Below, piece after piece: positions 33,902 through 43,469 of a stretch of 64,000 bases of DNA. The stretch is from Bacillus aerolatus. Lineage in GTDB: Bacteria > Bacillota > Bacilli > Bacillales > Domibacillaceae. The first letter of the stretch is position 1; each line of letters begins with the position of its first letter. Under the pieces are notes generated by a model. It was not told the origin of the DNA. It searched no databases and worked only from the letters and a program-made list of their open reading frames with translations. The position numbers were made by a program, and so were the translations under genes. The stretch is from the NCBI RefSeq assembly GCF_009183655.1, contig NZ_WEIO01000003.1, positions 310,001 through 374,000 of the forward strand, written 5' to 3'.

Positions 33902-35868
33902 TCTCCGCTGCCTCCTTCATATAATTCCGTTATGACTTGCTGGAGCATAGCCTCCGCTTCCATAACAGTCGTTTCTTTTAATTGAGTGGCCGCATTTGAC
34001 AAGTGGCCTCCTCCTTGCAATTGTTCCATAACAACTTGCACATTTACTTCCCCGAGTGAACGGGCGCTGATGCCGACTGTATCCGGCGCCCTTCTCGCTA
34101 TGACGAATGAAGCCTGTACCCCGTCCATGGCAAGCAACGTGTCCGCTGCCTGGGCTATTAGAACGGAATCATACACCTCTTCATCGTTTCCTTTGGCAAT
34201 AGCAATGCCGTTCTTGTAAAAATAAACTGTTTCAATAATTTGTGAACGCTGGATATATGTTTCAATGTCTTCTTTTAAAAACTTTTGAACGAGTACGGTA
34301 TCTGCTCCGTGCGCTCGCAAATAAGAAGCGGCATCAAATGTTCTTGACCCTGTACGTAATGAAAAACTTTTCGTATCGACAATAATACCCGCAAGCAAAG
34401 CCGTCGCTTCAAGCATGGAAAGCTTGCTGACTTTCGGCTGATATTCAAGCAATTCAGTAATCAGCTCTGCCGTTGAAGATGCATAAGGCTCCATATAGAC
34501 GAGCAGCGGATTCTTCACAAACTCTTCGCTGCGGCGGTGGTGATCAATAACGACAACCTTTTCCACTTTGTGAAGAAGCTTCTCGTCAATGACAAGCGAA
34601 GGCTTATGTGTATCCACAACAACGAGCAGTGTATTATCTGTCGCTAAATCCAGCGCTTCTTCCGGAGCAATAATACGCGAGTACAGTTCCGGATTTTTCT
34701 TTGTTTCTGCCATCAGCCGTTTAACGGCAGTGTCCATTTCGGAAAAATCGAGCACAATGTAGCCTTCCCGGTCATTCATTTCAGCTACCCGCCTGATTCC
34801 CATAGAAGCACCGAGTGCGTCCATATCCGGGTACTTGTGCCCCATAACAATGACTTTATCGCTTTCCGCAACAAGTTCACGCAATGCATGAGAAATAACT
34901 CGTGCTCTGACGCGCGTTCTTTTTTCCATCGGATTTGTTTTGCCGCCGTAAAACTTCACCTTACCATTTAGCTGCTTTAAAGCAGCCTGGTCCCCTCCGC
35001 GCCCGAGAGCAAGGTCAAGGCTTGATTGAGCAAGGTTGCCCAGTTCAGGCAGCGAAAGTTCGCCGTGTCCGACTCCGATGCTTAACGTCAGCGATGCAGC
35101 TTGCTTCGCTGTCCGTTCTCTTACTTCATCTAAAATTGAAAACTTTGTTTCTTCAAGCTTTCGCAATATTTTTTCATTCAGCACAGCAAAAAAACGGTCA
35201 GAAGAAATTCGTTTTAAATAAATGCCGTGTTCAAGTGCCCAGTTATTTAAAATGAATGTGACCATGCTATTTAAGCTGCTGCGCGTTTGATCATCCATCC
35301 CTTGAGTTAAATCATCATAGTTGTCCAAATAAATAATGGATAAAACCGTTTGTTCTTCCAAAAACCTTCTTGCAGTTTCTTCTTGTTCAGTTACATCAAA
35401 AAAGTAAAGAAGCCTTTCTTCCGGTTTTACAATAACGTTAAACTTGCGGTCATGCAGCTCGATAACCTCTTCTTTCTCATTTTTTATCACTGCAATGAGA
35501 GGTTCAGCTAGTTCGTGTAGTGATGTTCCTGCCAATGTATCTTCTTCGAAATAAGAAGACAGAAAGGAGTTGGCCCATTCTATGTAGTAGTCATCGTTAT
35601 ATAGAAGGATCCCAATCGGCATTTCCATGAGTGCTTCTTCTCCCACCCGTCTTAATCGGTAGGAAAGAGTCGTAACATACCTCTCAATTTCCTTATGTAT
35701 GTTATATTCTGCTTTTATCAGCAGAAAAAGTAACACTGCACCTGCAGCTAAACCAGCAAGTGCCGCTGGCCAGTTAAAGAAGGCGAGCACGGCGAGGATG
35801 ATAAGTAAAACTGCCATTAATCCATATAACGGAAATTGTATTTTCCGCCTGCTATAGTAAGAAAGCAT
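33898..35868 (-). CDS. gdpP: Cyclic-di-AMP phosphodiesterase GdpP (YybT)
   Basis: A 656-residue membrane enzyme that cuts c-di-AMP to pApA. Two TM helices about 13-55, PAS-like domain about 70-150, degenerate GGDEF domain about 170-300, then DHH ([17 protein letters not shown] about 345, [18 protein letters not shown]) and DHHA1 ([11 protein letters not shown] near 630). The DHH metal residues are present, so it should be active. It sits in the conserved yybS-gdpP-rplI-dnaC run; its stop overlaps the rplI start. Confidence 0.95.
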   Translation of the reverse strand: MLSYYSRRKIQFPLYGLMAVLLIILAVLAFFNWPAALAGLAAGAVLLFLLIKAEYNIHKEIERYVTTLSYRLRRVGEEALMEMPIGILLYNDDYYIEWANSFLSSYFEEDTLAGTSLHELAEPLIAVIKNEKEEVIELHDRKFNVIVKPEERLLYFFDVTEQEETARRFLEEQTVLSIIYLDNYDDLTQGMDDQTRSSLNSMVTFILNNWALEHGIYLKRISSDRFFAVLNEKILRKLEETKFSILDEVRERTAKQAASLTLSIGVGHGELSLPELGNLAQSSLDLALGRGGDQAALKQLNGKVKFYGGKTNPMEKRTRVRARVISHALRELVAESDKVIVMGHKYPDMDALGASMGIRRVAEMNDREGYIVLDFSEMDTAVKRLMAETKKNPELYSRIIAPEEALDLATDNTLLVVVDTHKPSLVIDEKLLHKVEKVVVIDHHRRSEEFVKNPLLVYMEPYASSTAELITELLEYQPKVSKLSMLEATALLAGIIVDTKSFSLRTGSRTFDAASYLRAHGADTVLVQKFLKEDIETYIQRSQIIETVYFYKNGIAIAKGNDEEVYDSVLIAQAADTLLAMDGVQASFVIARRAPDTVGISARSLGEVNVQVVMEQLQGGGHLSNAATQLKETTVMEAEAMLQQVITELYEGGSGE

Positions 35869-35903
35869 CGTTTCAGCTCCTAGAAATAAAATAGCCTAAG
35901 CAA

Positions 35904-36842
35904 TTATGATTTTCGTCGAAGGCGCTGCCGCAAATCAAATCCTAAGTCAATTATACCTAATAATCTCACAAGATAAAGGAGAGGAAGTATAAGAATTGAA
36001 AAAACCGTCAGCAAAATCGGAATGATTTTCGGCCACTTTTTCAGATGAGCTGCAAAGTACAGAAACGATAGTCCTTGCAACAGCAGACAAAACTGCAGCA
36101 TAAACATAATATTTATGTAGGAAAAATACCACATGCTCCCTTTTTCTGGCTCTATAATCAAACTCGCCAGCAATAAAATGACATAGTACCATAAAATACT
36201 TTTCGGCACGTGCCATTCCCGGAAAGGCTTGAAGCGAGGCACGTCCACTGCCATTTTTTTTGCGATCGGAAAATTGACTGCCATCATAATCAATGTAGAC
36301 GCCAGAGAAAAAAGCACAAGCAAGCTTGGCATTAACGCCATTAAATAATCAAATAGTTCCTGTGCCTGCTGAATCACTTCTTCCGGCAAAGGCTGACCAA
36401 GACTTTCCATTAACTCCGCGGAGTCTTGATAAGATTGTTTAAATGACTCTCCTATGCTCGCCGCCTCGTCTTCCGCAAGGCCCATGGCTGTCACATACAA
36501 AACGACCATGCTCAGCAAAAAGATAAAACTTCCTGCCATAAATAAAGAAAATTTGTCCTGCTTTTTCTGAATCATGATGCCTATGACCGTGCCCGTTAAG
36601 ATAAAAGGAAGGACAAACGGCACGGCTGCCAAACCGCCAATGAGCAAGGAAATCATGACACATATTGCGGCAAAGCTAACAGCCGCCCTGACCGGCTGCT
36701 TTGCACTGTACACTAAAAAGGGAAGGAGCAAAAAAAGACTAGTCACAATCCCTAAAAGCGGGATATAGAGCGACAGTATGAACAAAATGACAAAAACACC
36801 TGCCATTTTCACTCCTTCAGTAATTATTTTTTTATTCTCCAC
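35904..36842 (-). CDS. yybS: YybS family DUF2232 membrane protein
   Basis: A 312-residue protein with about eight hydrophobic segments and no catalytic motif I can see. Position directly before gdpP (35-bp gap) and the DUF2232-type profile identify YybS; function unknown. It starts MENKKIITEGVKMAGVFVIL with GAGGTGTTTG ahead of the ATG. It probably opens the yybS-gdpP-rplI transcript. Confidence 0.85.
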   Translation of the reverse strand: MENKKIITEGVKMAGVFVILFILSLYIPLLGIVTSLFLLLPFLVYSAKQPVRAAVSFAAICVMISLLIGGLAAVPFVLPFILTGTVIGIMIQKKQDKFSLFMAGSFIFLLSMVVLYVTAMGLAEDEAASIGESFKQSYQDSAELMESLGQPLPEEVIQQAQELFDYLMALMPSLLVLFSLASTLIMMAVNFPIAKKMAVDVPRFKPFREWHVPKSILWYYVILLLASLIIEPEKGSMWYFSYINIMFMLQFCLLLQGLSFLYFAAHLKKWPKIIPILLTVFSILILPLLYLVRLLGIIDLGFDLRQRLRRKS

Positions 36843-36972
36843 TCAAACACCTCATTAAACATTTCTCAGCTTGACAGTGAATGGTTTCCTTTCTCCCCTG
36901 TCTTTCAAACTGCCTATATCCTATTATTTTATCTTGCTTTAACCGTTCATTCAACTTTTCAAGCTGTAACAA

Positions 36973-37048
36973 AACAAGGCTGTCCCAGAAGTGTCCGTTT
37001 TCTCCTGCTTATTGGAGGTACCTGGCTCTTCTATGACAGCCCTGTCAC
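36973..37048 (-). terminator. Possible terminator of the chemoreceptor gene
   Basis: AAGGCTGTC and GACAGCC arms, about 50 bases apart, in the 213-bp gap between the chemoreceptor stop and yybS. The long loop makes it uncertain. Confidence 0.4.
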
Positions 37049-37055
37049 TTTTTTA

Positions 37056-39052
37056 TTAATTTAATTTAAACTGGTTGACGGCACTTTTTAAATCTGCGCT
37101 TAGTCCCATTAACCGCTTAGACGAATCAGTCACGGATTGGATGGCGCGAAGTTGTTCATCAGCTGAAGCACTAATTTCCTCACTTGCTGCTGCTGACTGC
37201 TGCGAAGAGGCCGCAATTTCTTCCATTACTTGCAGCACTCCATTTTTCGCATCGGCTGCATCCAAAATTTCTTCGTTAATAGAGGAAATAGACGATTCCA
37301 TCTTTTCCACAAGTGAAGACAATTCGCCAAAGATCGTTTCAGTCGCTTCTACAACCACCGTTTGACTGTCAAAGTTTTTCCGTGTGTTCATCATTTGATT
37401 CACAGCTTTTCTGGAACCTTCCTGAATGTCGCCGATTGTTGCTTTTACTTGGTCTGTCGCCTGGACGGACTGTTCAGCTAATTTCCGGACTTCCTCTGCT
37501 ACGACCGCAAATCCTTTGCCGTGTTCCCCTGCACGAGCTGCTTCAATCGATGCATTTAAAGCGAGCAAGTTCGTTTGCGAAGAAATGTCGGTAATCGTTT
37601 GCATAACGAGTTCAATTGACTTAATCTTTGTCTCTAAAGCAAGAACGACTTTTTCCATCTCATCAATATACATTTTCGTTTCTATACTAGATGACCTGAG
37701 TTCCTGTACTTGCTGGAGTCCTGCTTTTTGTGCATCTTCCGTTTTACGGGCGGCATCAGTCATTTCCCCCGCTTGAGCAGCAATCATGTTGATTTGGCCG
37801 CCAAGGTGATGAGAGCGCTCAGTTGCTTCACTTGATTCTTCTGCCGATTTAGCTACTCCTTTAGCAATTTCGTTAATAGCGGCAGCAATTTGTTCACTGG
37901 AAGCGTTTGTTTCTTTAGATATCGCGCTTAAATTTTCAGCGGCTGCTGTTACATCACTCGCTGAATGATTAACAACAGAAATAATATCTTTCATGCTGCT
38001 GACCATGCCATTAAAAGCTCCAGAAAGTTCGCCAATTTCATCTTTGGAAGTAACGGTCACTTGTACACTCAAGTTACCTTTGGCCACTTCTTTTGCTGAC
38101 TGCTGAAGGTCGCGGATTGGTCTAAGGATTCGATTCAAAATGTAAAGAACAGCTGCCACCATTAATAACAGAATAAGAACACCCGTAATGGTTAATGCTT
38201 TTTTGATTGATTTCGATAATCCGAGAAGCGTTTCCTGGTCGTAAGCAGTTCCAACTTTCCATCCCGTTCCTTCTACTGTGTCGTACACAAACAGCTGGTC
38301 TTTCTCTTTCACTTTGTAGGAAACTGTTCCCTGCTTTTGATCGCTGGCTAAAACTGATTCCACATAGCTGTATTTCGTTAAGTCTTTTCCTTGATTAGTC
38401 GGGTGAACAATTCCAAGCCCTTCTTTAGATATCATGATAGGCGTACCATTGTAGCCGATGTTCATTTCACTCAGCTTGTCGGTCATCACCCCCAGAACTA
38501 TATCCGCCGCTAGTACGCCGATTGTGCGATTTTCCAAGATAAGCGGTTTAGAGAGGGTAATCATGTAATTTCCTGATGTTTTCTCTATATACGGCTCACT
38601 CCAAACTGCTTCCCCATCCGACTCCATCGCATTTTTGTACCATTCCCTCTCTCTTGGATCATACCCTTCAGGAAGTTCGACATCCGGATACTCATCCATC
38701 GTGCCTTTAGCAGTCGCATAATAAATACTGGCGATGTCTTTGTATTCATTTAAGTACCGCTCGTACATACCAAATAAAGCAACTTTTCCTTTCCCGTCTC
38801 CCGCTGCCAGCAAGCTCTCCCCATAATTGGTAAGCGCCGGATCTTGAGCAGCTAAATCTAGACTTTTCTTGTGCTGTTCCAAAAGTAAATAAACAGAATC
38901 ACTCATCTGTTTAACTATGCCTTTGGTCTGGTTAACTACTTCTTCTTCCGTCTGCTTTTCTATTTTGTGCCCGATAAAAAAATAATAAAAGCAAATGAAA
39001 ACGTCATCAGCACAATAAGAGGAATCATTAACTTTGTTTTAATTGACTTCAA
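37056..39052 (-). pseudogene. Methyl-accepting chemotaxis protein, frameshifted near its N terminus
   Basis: The intact frame from ATG 38906 gives 616 residues: dCache ligand domain about 10-220, TM ([21 protein letters not shown]), HAMP, and the MCP signalling domain with the hairpin tip [20 protein letters not shown]. The normal start lies upstream in another frame: TTG 39050-39052 has GGAGG nine bases ahead and encodes [17 protein letters not shown], a typical first TM helix. At 38976-38982 a run of seven A (T on the coding strand) shifts frame; eight would join the helix to [19 protein letters not shown] and the rest, giving 665 residues, the usual MCP length. As read, the receptor lacks its first membrane anchor. 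Slippage, phase variation or sequencing error are all possible. Confidence 0.75.
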
Positions 39053-39180
39053 TCACTTCAGCCTCCTTATATGAAATATTTTTTACTTTTCCCTGTATTT
39101 TGAATATTTTAAAAATCCTTCTCTTTTTTATCGGATGATTTGCTAAAATATACATCCTTTTTCACCATTTTTCCATAAAA

Positions 39181-39210
39181 AAAAGATCCGCCAATTAAGG
39201 CGGATCTTTT
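39181..39210 (-). terminator. Terminator of the rpsF-ssb-rpsR operon
   Basis: AAAAGATCCGCC and GGCGGATCTTTT form a 12-bp perfect stem, directly after the rpsR stop. Confidence 0.9.
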
Positions 39211-39217
39211 CATTAAA

Positions 39218-39451
39218 TTATTCTCCAGATACGAATGGAAGAAGAGCTACTGTACGAGCGCGTTTAACTGCAATTGTTAAACGACGTTGGTATTTAGCAC
39301 TTGTTCCAGTTACGCGGCGTGGAAGAATCTTTCCACGTTCAGAGATAAACTTTTTCAAAAGTTCTACATCTTTATAGTCGATATGCGTAATGCCGTTAGA
39401 TGTGAAATAACACACTTTCCGGCGTTTACGTCCGCCTCTGCGTCCTGCCAT
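39218..39451 (-). CDS. rpsR: 30S ribosomal protein S18
   Basis: A 77-residue protein of normal length, with [32 protein letters not shown] and [20 protein letters not shown]. It pairs with S6 on 16S rRNA. It is the last gene of rpsF-ssb-rpsR, 24 bases after ssb and followed by a strong terminator. AAGGAGGG precedes the ATG. Confidence 0.97.
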   Translation of the reverse strand: MAGRRGGRKRRKVCYFTSNGITHIDYKDVELLKKFISERGKILPRRVTGTSAKYQRRLTIAVKRARTVALLPFVSGE

Positions 39452-39475
39452 GTTGATTTCCCTCCTTTTTTTATA

Positions 39476-39988
39476 TTAGAATGGCAAATCGTCGTCTGAA
39501 ATGTCGATCGGCTGCCCGTCGCTTGCAAACGGATCTTCATCCACTCTTGTATAGTCTGATTTATTATTGTTATTGTTGCGTTGATTCTGCTGGCCAAACG
39601 GTAAGTCTTGATTTCTTTGCCCGCCGCCGTATGCGTTGTTTTCATTGCTGCGATCACTTGAAGAAGCGCTCCGCGGCTCTAAAAATTGCACGCTTTCAGC
39701 TAGAATTTCGGTTACGTATACCCGTTTGCCATCTTGTCCTTCATAATTTCGTGTTTGGACACGGCCGTCCACTCCGGCTAAGCTTCCTTTTTTAAGGAAG
39801 TTCGCCACGTTTTCTGCCGGTCGGCGCCAAACGACGCAATTAATAAAGTCCGCTTCCCGCTCGCCCTGTTGGTTAGTGAACGAACGATTGACAGCCAATG
39901 TAAAAGTAGCAACTGCTGCTCCATTCGGCGTATAACGAAGTTCCGGATCCTTTGTTAAACGACCAACTAAAATGACTCGGTTCATCAT
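39476..39988 (-). CDS. ssb: Single-stranded DNA-binding protein SsbA
   Basis: A 170-residue SSB: OB-fold about 1-108 ([40 protein letters not shown]), a Gln/Asn-rich flexible linker, and the acidic tip [11 protein letters not shown] that recruits replication and repair proteins. ATG 39988 is chosen because AAAGGGG lies nine bases ahead and the start matches B. subtilis SsbA; the frame is open further upstream to 40021 without a ribosome binding site. It lies between rpsF and rpsR. A parS-like site lies just upstream. Confidence 0.96.
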   Translation of the reverse strand: MMNRVILVGRLTKDPELRYTPNGAAVATFTLAVNRSFTNQQGEREADFINCVVWRRPAENVANFLKKGSLAGVDGRVQTRNYEGQDGKRVYVTEILAESVQFLEPRSASSSDRSNENNAYGGGQRNQDLPFGQQNQRNNNNNKSDYTRVDEDPFASDGQPIDISDDDLPF

Positions 39989-40013
39989 CAGAATCAACCC
40001 CTTTGATTCAACA

Positions 40014-40029
40014 TGTCTCACGTGAAACG
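40014..40029. other. parS-like site (14/16) between rpsF and ssb
   Basis: TGTCTCACGTGAAACG matches the parS consensus at 14 of 16 positions, with the central TCACGTGA intact. Similar two-mismatch sites bind Spo0J weakly in B. subtilis. Confidence 0.6.
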
Positions 40030-40056
40030 TGTTGAAAGATTGTTTATTTAAACGGT

Positions 40057-40347
40057 TTATTTTTCTTCTTCGCGAACTACTAGATGGCGGATGATGTCGT
40101 CGCTGATTTTTGCTAAACGGTCAAACTCTTGAACCGCTGCAGCATCTGCGTTAGCGTGTACTAATTGGTAGAAACCTTCACGGAAATCGTTGATTTCATA
40201 CGCTAAACGACGTTTACCCCAGTCTTTAGAATCGATGATCTCCGCACCGTTAGAAGTTAAAATTCCGTCAAAGCGCTCAACAACTGCTTTTTTCGCATCC
40301 TCATCAACAGTCGGGCGGATAATGTACATAAATTCGTACTTTTTCAT
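40057..40347 (-). CDS. rpsF: 30S ribosomal protein S6
   Basis: A 96-residue protein of normal length ([58 protein letters not shown]). It binds S18 and the 16S platform. It is the first gene of rpsF-ssb-rpsR, with GAGGAGGTGAAAGAAAG before the ATG and a hairpin leader upstream. Confidence 0.97.
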   Translation of the reverse strand: MKKYEFMYIIRPTVDEDAKKAVVERFDGILTSNGAEIIDSKDWGKRRLAYEINDFREGFYQLVHANADAAAVQEFDRLAKISDDIIRHLVVREEEK

Positions 40348-40410
40348 CTTTCTTTCACCTCCTCATGGACTATACGGCTCTTTTCCTTTCGAAAAGAGCA
40401 AGGAATAATT
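40348..40410 (-). promoter_or_regulatory. rpsF leader with hairpin, possible S6:S18 autoregulatory element
   Basis: On the minus strand GCTCTTTT/AAAAGAGC form a hairpin (40377-40399), followed by CCGTATAGTCC and then the ribosome binding site. In many bacteria a leader stem with an adjacent CCG binds the S6:S18 complex to repress the operon; whether this fold qualifies is inference. Confidence 0.35.
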
Positions 40411-40465
40411 ATTAATTACTCACAAGAAAAGAGTATAACATAAAGTTCCTTTTTACGCAATATGA

Positions 40466-41566
40466 TCAAACGTTAAATCTGAAGTGGACGACGTCTCCGT
40501 CTTTCATGATGTATTCTTTACCTTCGAGGCGGACTTTTCCGGCTTCTTTGGCGGCTGTCATAGAGCCGGCTGCTGTAAGGTCATCGTAGGAGACGGTTTC
40601 AGCGCGGATGAAGCCGCGTTCGAAGTCTGTATGGATAACTCCGGCGCATTGTGGTGCTTTCATTCCTTGGCGGAAAGTCCACGCGCGTACTTCTTGGACA
40701 CCTGCTGTGAAGTAAGTGGCGAGTCCGAGCAGGGAGTATGTCGCACGAATAAGCTGGTCTAGTCCAGATTCTTCGATTCCGAGTTCTTGCAGGAACATCG
40801 CTTTTTCTTCATCGTCAAGTTCGGCAATTTCTTCTTCGATTTTGGCACAAACGACGATAACTTCCGCATTATCTTCCGCCGCAAATTCACGTACTTTTTG
40901 AACGTATTCGTTGTCAGAAGCATCGGCAACATCATCTTCACCGACGTTCGCTACGTAAAGCATCGGCTTCGCTGTCAATAAATGAAGCTGTTTCGCGATG
41001 CGGGCCTGCTCTTCGGAAAACTCCACTGTACGGGCTGGCTTGTTCGCTTCCAGCGCGTCTTTTATTTTTACTAGAATGTCGTTTTCCATTACGGCATCTT
41101 TGTCTTTTTGTTTGACTAGTTTAGCCACGCGCACAAGACGTTTTTCGACTGTTTCTAAGTCCGCGAAAATTAATTCCAGGTTAATGACTTCGATGTCATC
41201 AATTGGATCGACTTTACCAGATACGTGCGTAATGTTGTCATCGGCAAAACAGCGGACTACTTGGCAGATGGCATCCACTTCACGAATGTGTGCCAAAAAC
41301 TTGTTACCGAGTCCTTCTCCTTTGCTTGCACCTTTGACGATTCCCGCGATATCTGTAAATTCAAACGCAGTTGGGACTGTTTTTTTCGGCTCAACCATTT
41401 CAGTGAGCTTATTTAAACGTTCGTCAGGTACTTCCACAATGCCGACGTTCGGATCGATTGTACAGAAAGGATAGTTGGCAGATTCCGCTCCCGCTTTCGT
41501 AATTGCATTAAATAATGTAGATTTACCGACGTTTGGTAAACCGACAATTCCAGCTGTTAAAGCCAT
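40466..41566 (-). CDS. ychF: Redox-regulated ATPase YchF (Obg-like)
   Basis: A 366-residue protein of the OLA1/YchF group of P-loop NTPases that binds ribosomes and prefers ATP. G1 [12 protein letters not shown] about residues 8-19, G3-like DIAGIV, the central coiled-coil region about 130-200 and the C-terminal TGS domain (TWTFRQG-like [20 protein letters not shown]). ATG 41566 is chosen because GGAGTGA lies ahead, and the GTG nine bases upstream is part of that site. It is called yyaF in B. subtilis. It stands upstream of rpsF with its own promoter region in a repeat-filled gap. Confidence 0.95.
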   Translation of the reverse strand: MALTAGIVGLPNVGKSTLFNAITKAGAESANYPFCTIDPNVGIVEVPDERLNKLTEMVEPKKTVPTAFEFTDIAGIVKGASKGEGLGNKFLAHIREVDAICQVVRCFADDNITHVSGKVDPIDDIEVINLELIFADLETVEKRLVRVAKLVKQKDKDAVMENDILVKIKDALEANKPARTVEFSEEQARIAKQLHLLTAKPMLYVANVGEDDVADASDNEYVQKVREFAAEDNAEVIVVCAKIEEEIAELDDEEKAMFLQELGIEESGLDQLIRATYSLLGLATYFTAGVQEVRAWTFRQGMKAPQCAGVIHTDFERGFIRAETVSYDDLTAAGSMTAAKEAGKVRLEGKEYIMKDGDVVHFRFNV

Positions 41567-41670
41567 TTCGGTCACTCCTCTATTTAAACTTTTCTATTGT
41601 TTGAGTTCGCTCTAAACCTTTCATAATTATATGTTTAGTCATAAAAAAAGGCAATTGCAGCTTTCTGTTC

Positions 41671-41790
41671 CTGTCCAGCTGCAACGGTCAGACTCTCGGG
41701 CATAAGCCGTCACGCCTGTGTGGCCAAGAACGCCACTTCGGCGGTCCGTCTTATGCCTGCCGAGTCTAAACGACCGCTTCCGCTTTTCTA
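41671..41790. repeat. Intergenic hairpin repeat, copy 4 (tandem unit 1)
   Basis: First of four tandem units. TGTCCAGCTGCAACGG opens it and GACCGCTTCCGCTTTTCTA closes it; the inner palindrome is CTCGGGCATAAGCCG ... CTTATGCCTGCCGAG. The whole 41576-42178 gap consists of the ychF promoter region and these units. Confidence 0.75.
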
Positions 41791-41914
41791 CTGTCCAGCT
41801 CCGCCTCCTTGGGGCTCGAGGTCATATGCCAGTCTGACTGCATGGCTAAAAAACGCCATTTCGTCAGCCGGTCATATGCTTGTCGCCCCAAAACAGTCGG
41901 CTCCGCTTTTCTAC
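41791..41914. repeat. Intergenic hairpin repeat, copy 5 (tandem unit 2)
   Basis: Opens with TGTCCAGCTCCGCCTCC and closes with GTCGGCTCCGCTTTTCTA; inner arms GAGGTCATATGCC and GGTCATATGCTTGTCG. It diverges from units 3 and 4 mostly in the inner stem. Confidence 0.75.
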
Positions 41915-42038
41915 TGTCCAGCTGCAGCGCCTTGCCCCTCGAGGTCAAATAACCTTTCCTCGAAGAAGTCAAAAAACAGACTTCTTGAGGAAAGAACATT
42001 TGCTTGTCGGGGCAGTACAGGCGCTTCCGCTTTTCTAT
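41915..42038. repeat. Intergenic hairpin repeat, copy 6 (tandem unit 3)
   Basis: Nearly identical to the next unit. Inner stem CTTTCCTCGAAGAAGTC / GACTTCTTGAGGAAAG, outer arms GCAGCGCCTTGCCCC and GGGGCAGTACAGGCGC. Confidence 0.8.
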
Positions 42039-42162
42039 TGTCCAACTGCAGCGCCTTGCCCCTCGAGGTCAAATAACCTTTCCTCGAAGAAGTCAAAAAA
42101 CGGACTTCTTGAGGAAAGAACATTCGCTTGTCGGGGCAGTACAGGCGTTTCCGCTTTTCTAT
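42039..42162. repeat. Intergenic hairpin repeat, copy 7 (tandem unit 4)
   Basis: Differs from unit 3 at only a few of 124 positions (for example CAGACTTC to CGGACTTC, and GCGCTTCC to GCGTTTCC), indicating a recent tandem duplication. Confidence 0.8.
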
Positions 42163-42165
42163 TAA

Positions 42166-42198
42166 AAAACAGCAGCGTTTATTTTTCGCTGCTGTTTT
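42166..42198 (-). terminator. Terminator overlapping the 3' end of the DUF951 gene
   Basis: AAAACAGCAGCG and CGCTGCTGTTTT form a 12-bp perfect stem; the DUF951 stop codon lies in the loop. Confidence 0.8.
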
Positions 42199-42385
42199 CG
42201 ACTGGATCGACTACTTTTTTCATTTTTTTTGTAAATTCTTTTCTCGGCAAAATGACGCTGTGTCCGCAGCCTTCACACTTTATACGGATATCCATGCCGA
42301 GCCTGATGATTTTCCAGCGATTCGTTCCACATGGATGCGGCTTTTTCATTTCCACTACATCATTTAACTCAAACGTCTTGTCCAT
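42179..42385 (-). CDS. DUF951 family small protein (YyzM-like)
   Basis: A 68-residue protein starting MDKTFELNDVVEMKKPHPCG, with Cys in PHPCG and a CEGCGHS pair, together a likely metal site; IIRLGMDIRIKCEGCGHS is the family core. Function unknown. It is found beside ychF and an MscS gene throughout Bacillales. ATG 42385 follows AAAAGGAGCTGATCC; the frame is open to 42445 but inside the mscS gene. It is four bases from the mscS end, so the two are one transcript. Confidence 0.88.
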   Translation of the reverse strand: MDKTFELNDVVEMKKPHPCGTNRWKIIRLGMDIRIKCEGCGHSVILPRKEFTKKMKKVVDPVENSSEK

Positions 42386-42389
42386 TGGA

Positions 42390-43298
42390 TCAGCTCCTTT
42401 TCGCACGCTCATACTTTTTTGGCGCCACCGCCTCTTCCTGTTCACCGCGGGAGTACATAACTAGCCGTGGGAATGGAATTTCAATTCCGTTTTCATCTAG
42501 ACACAATTTTACCTCTTTGCGGAGCATCCGGGCAATAAACCAATGGTTCATTGGAGTTGTTTCAGCAATTATTCTTAAAATGACATCAGATGCTACAAGA
42601 TTTTGTACTCCGAGAAGCTTAGGTGGAGCCACAATTTCTTCATATTTGTCTGGCATTGTTTCGAGCAGATTATTAATCACCTTTTCAGCTTCATCGATGT
42701 TCTCTTCGTAAGCAATGCTGACATCAACAACCGCCACGCTGTTGTGAATGGAAAAGTTGGTCACTTCGTTGATTGAACCATTAGGTAAAATATGAAGCTG
42801 TCCTGTCCATTCTTTTATTTTTGTTGTTCTCAAGCCAATTTCCTCTACGGTGCCTTCAAAATTGCCAATACGAACAAAATCTCCTACTGAAAATTGGTCT
42901 TCGAAAATAATGAAAAATCCGGTAATGATGTCACGCACGAGGTTTTGCGCGCCAAACCCAACCGCAAGGCCTACTACCCCGGCCCCGGCAATCAATCCTT
43001 TAATGTCAAAAGTTAATATTGCCAAAACGTTCATTAAAGCAATGAAGTACACAACATAGGAAATAACATTTTCCGTCAATTTTAAAAGCGTATTCTCCCG
43101 ACGCTCCGAAAAAACAAGAGGAGCTTTTGAGCGCAAATGAAAGAAGTTGCGAACTGCCGCTTTGGCAATTTTAATAACAAAAGCAGCCACTATAAGTGTA
43201 AGAATGATTTTTACGGTGCCCTCGCCTAGTGCTAGCCACGTTTCTTCATTTATCAATTTAGCCCAGATTTTTTCGACCATCCGTTCAATTGTAGACAT
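42390..43298 (-). CDS. Small-conductance mechanosensitive channel, MscS family
   Basis: A 302-residue protein with an N-terminal TM segment about 28-47, two further TM helices about 85-145 ending in the pore helix GVVGLAVGFGAQNLVRDIIT (about 118-137), and a cytoplasmic beta domain (GDFVRIGNFEGTVEEIGLRTTKI). It opens under membrane tension to release solutes in osmotic downshock. It is transcribed with the DUF951 gene and divergent from yyaC. Confidence 0.92.
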   Translation of the reverse strand: MSTIERMVEKIWAKLINEETWLALGEGTVKIILTLIVAAFVIKIAKAAVRNFFHLRSKAPLVFSERRENTLLKLTENVISYVVYFIALMNVLAILTFDIKGLIAGAGVVGLAVGFGAQNLVRDIITGFFIIFEDQFSVGDFVRIGNFEGTVEEIGLRTTKIKEWTGQLHILPNGSINEVTNFSIHNSVAVVDVSIAYEENIDEAEKVINNLLETMPDKYEEIVAPPKLLGVQNLVASDVILRIIAETTPMNHWFIARMLRKEVKLCLDENGIEIPFPRLVMYSRGEQEEAVAPKKYERAKRS

Positions 43299-43469
43299 TA
43301 GATTTCTCCTTTTTTATGCAGTTTAAAGGACAATTTTCATTTTAACAAGAATAGCAAAGAATTTGTAGTTAGGCACATTCTTGAGAAACTTTTCTTTTTC
43401 ACCCGGCAGTACGTATAGAAATTGATTAAAATCCGTATACTCTTACTATTATCCAGCAGGAGGTAACAT

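Noticed and set aside
40998-41474. 158-codon ORF on the plus strand inside ychF
   Set aside because: Antisense shadow of a well-identified gene; Ser/Arg-rich translation typical of the opposite strand of coding DNA.
41671-42162. Regularly spaced repeats as a CRISPR array
   Set aside because: The unit is about 124 bp, the whole unit including the would-be spacer is repeated, each unit is an inverted repeat, and no cas gene is present.
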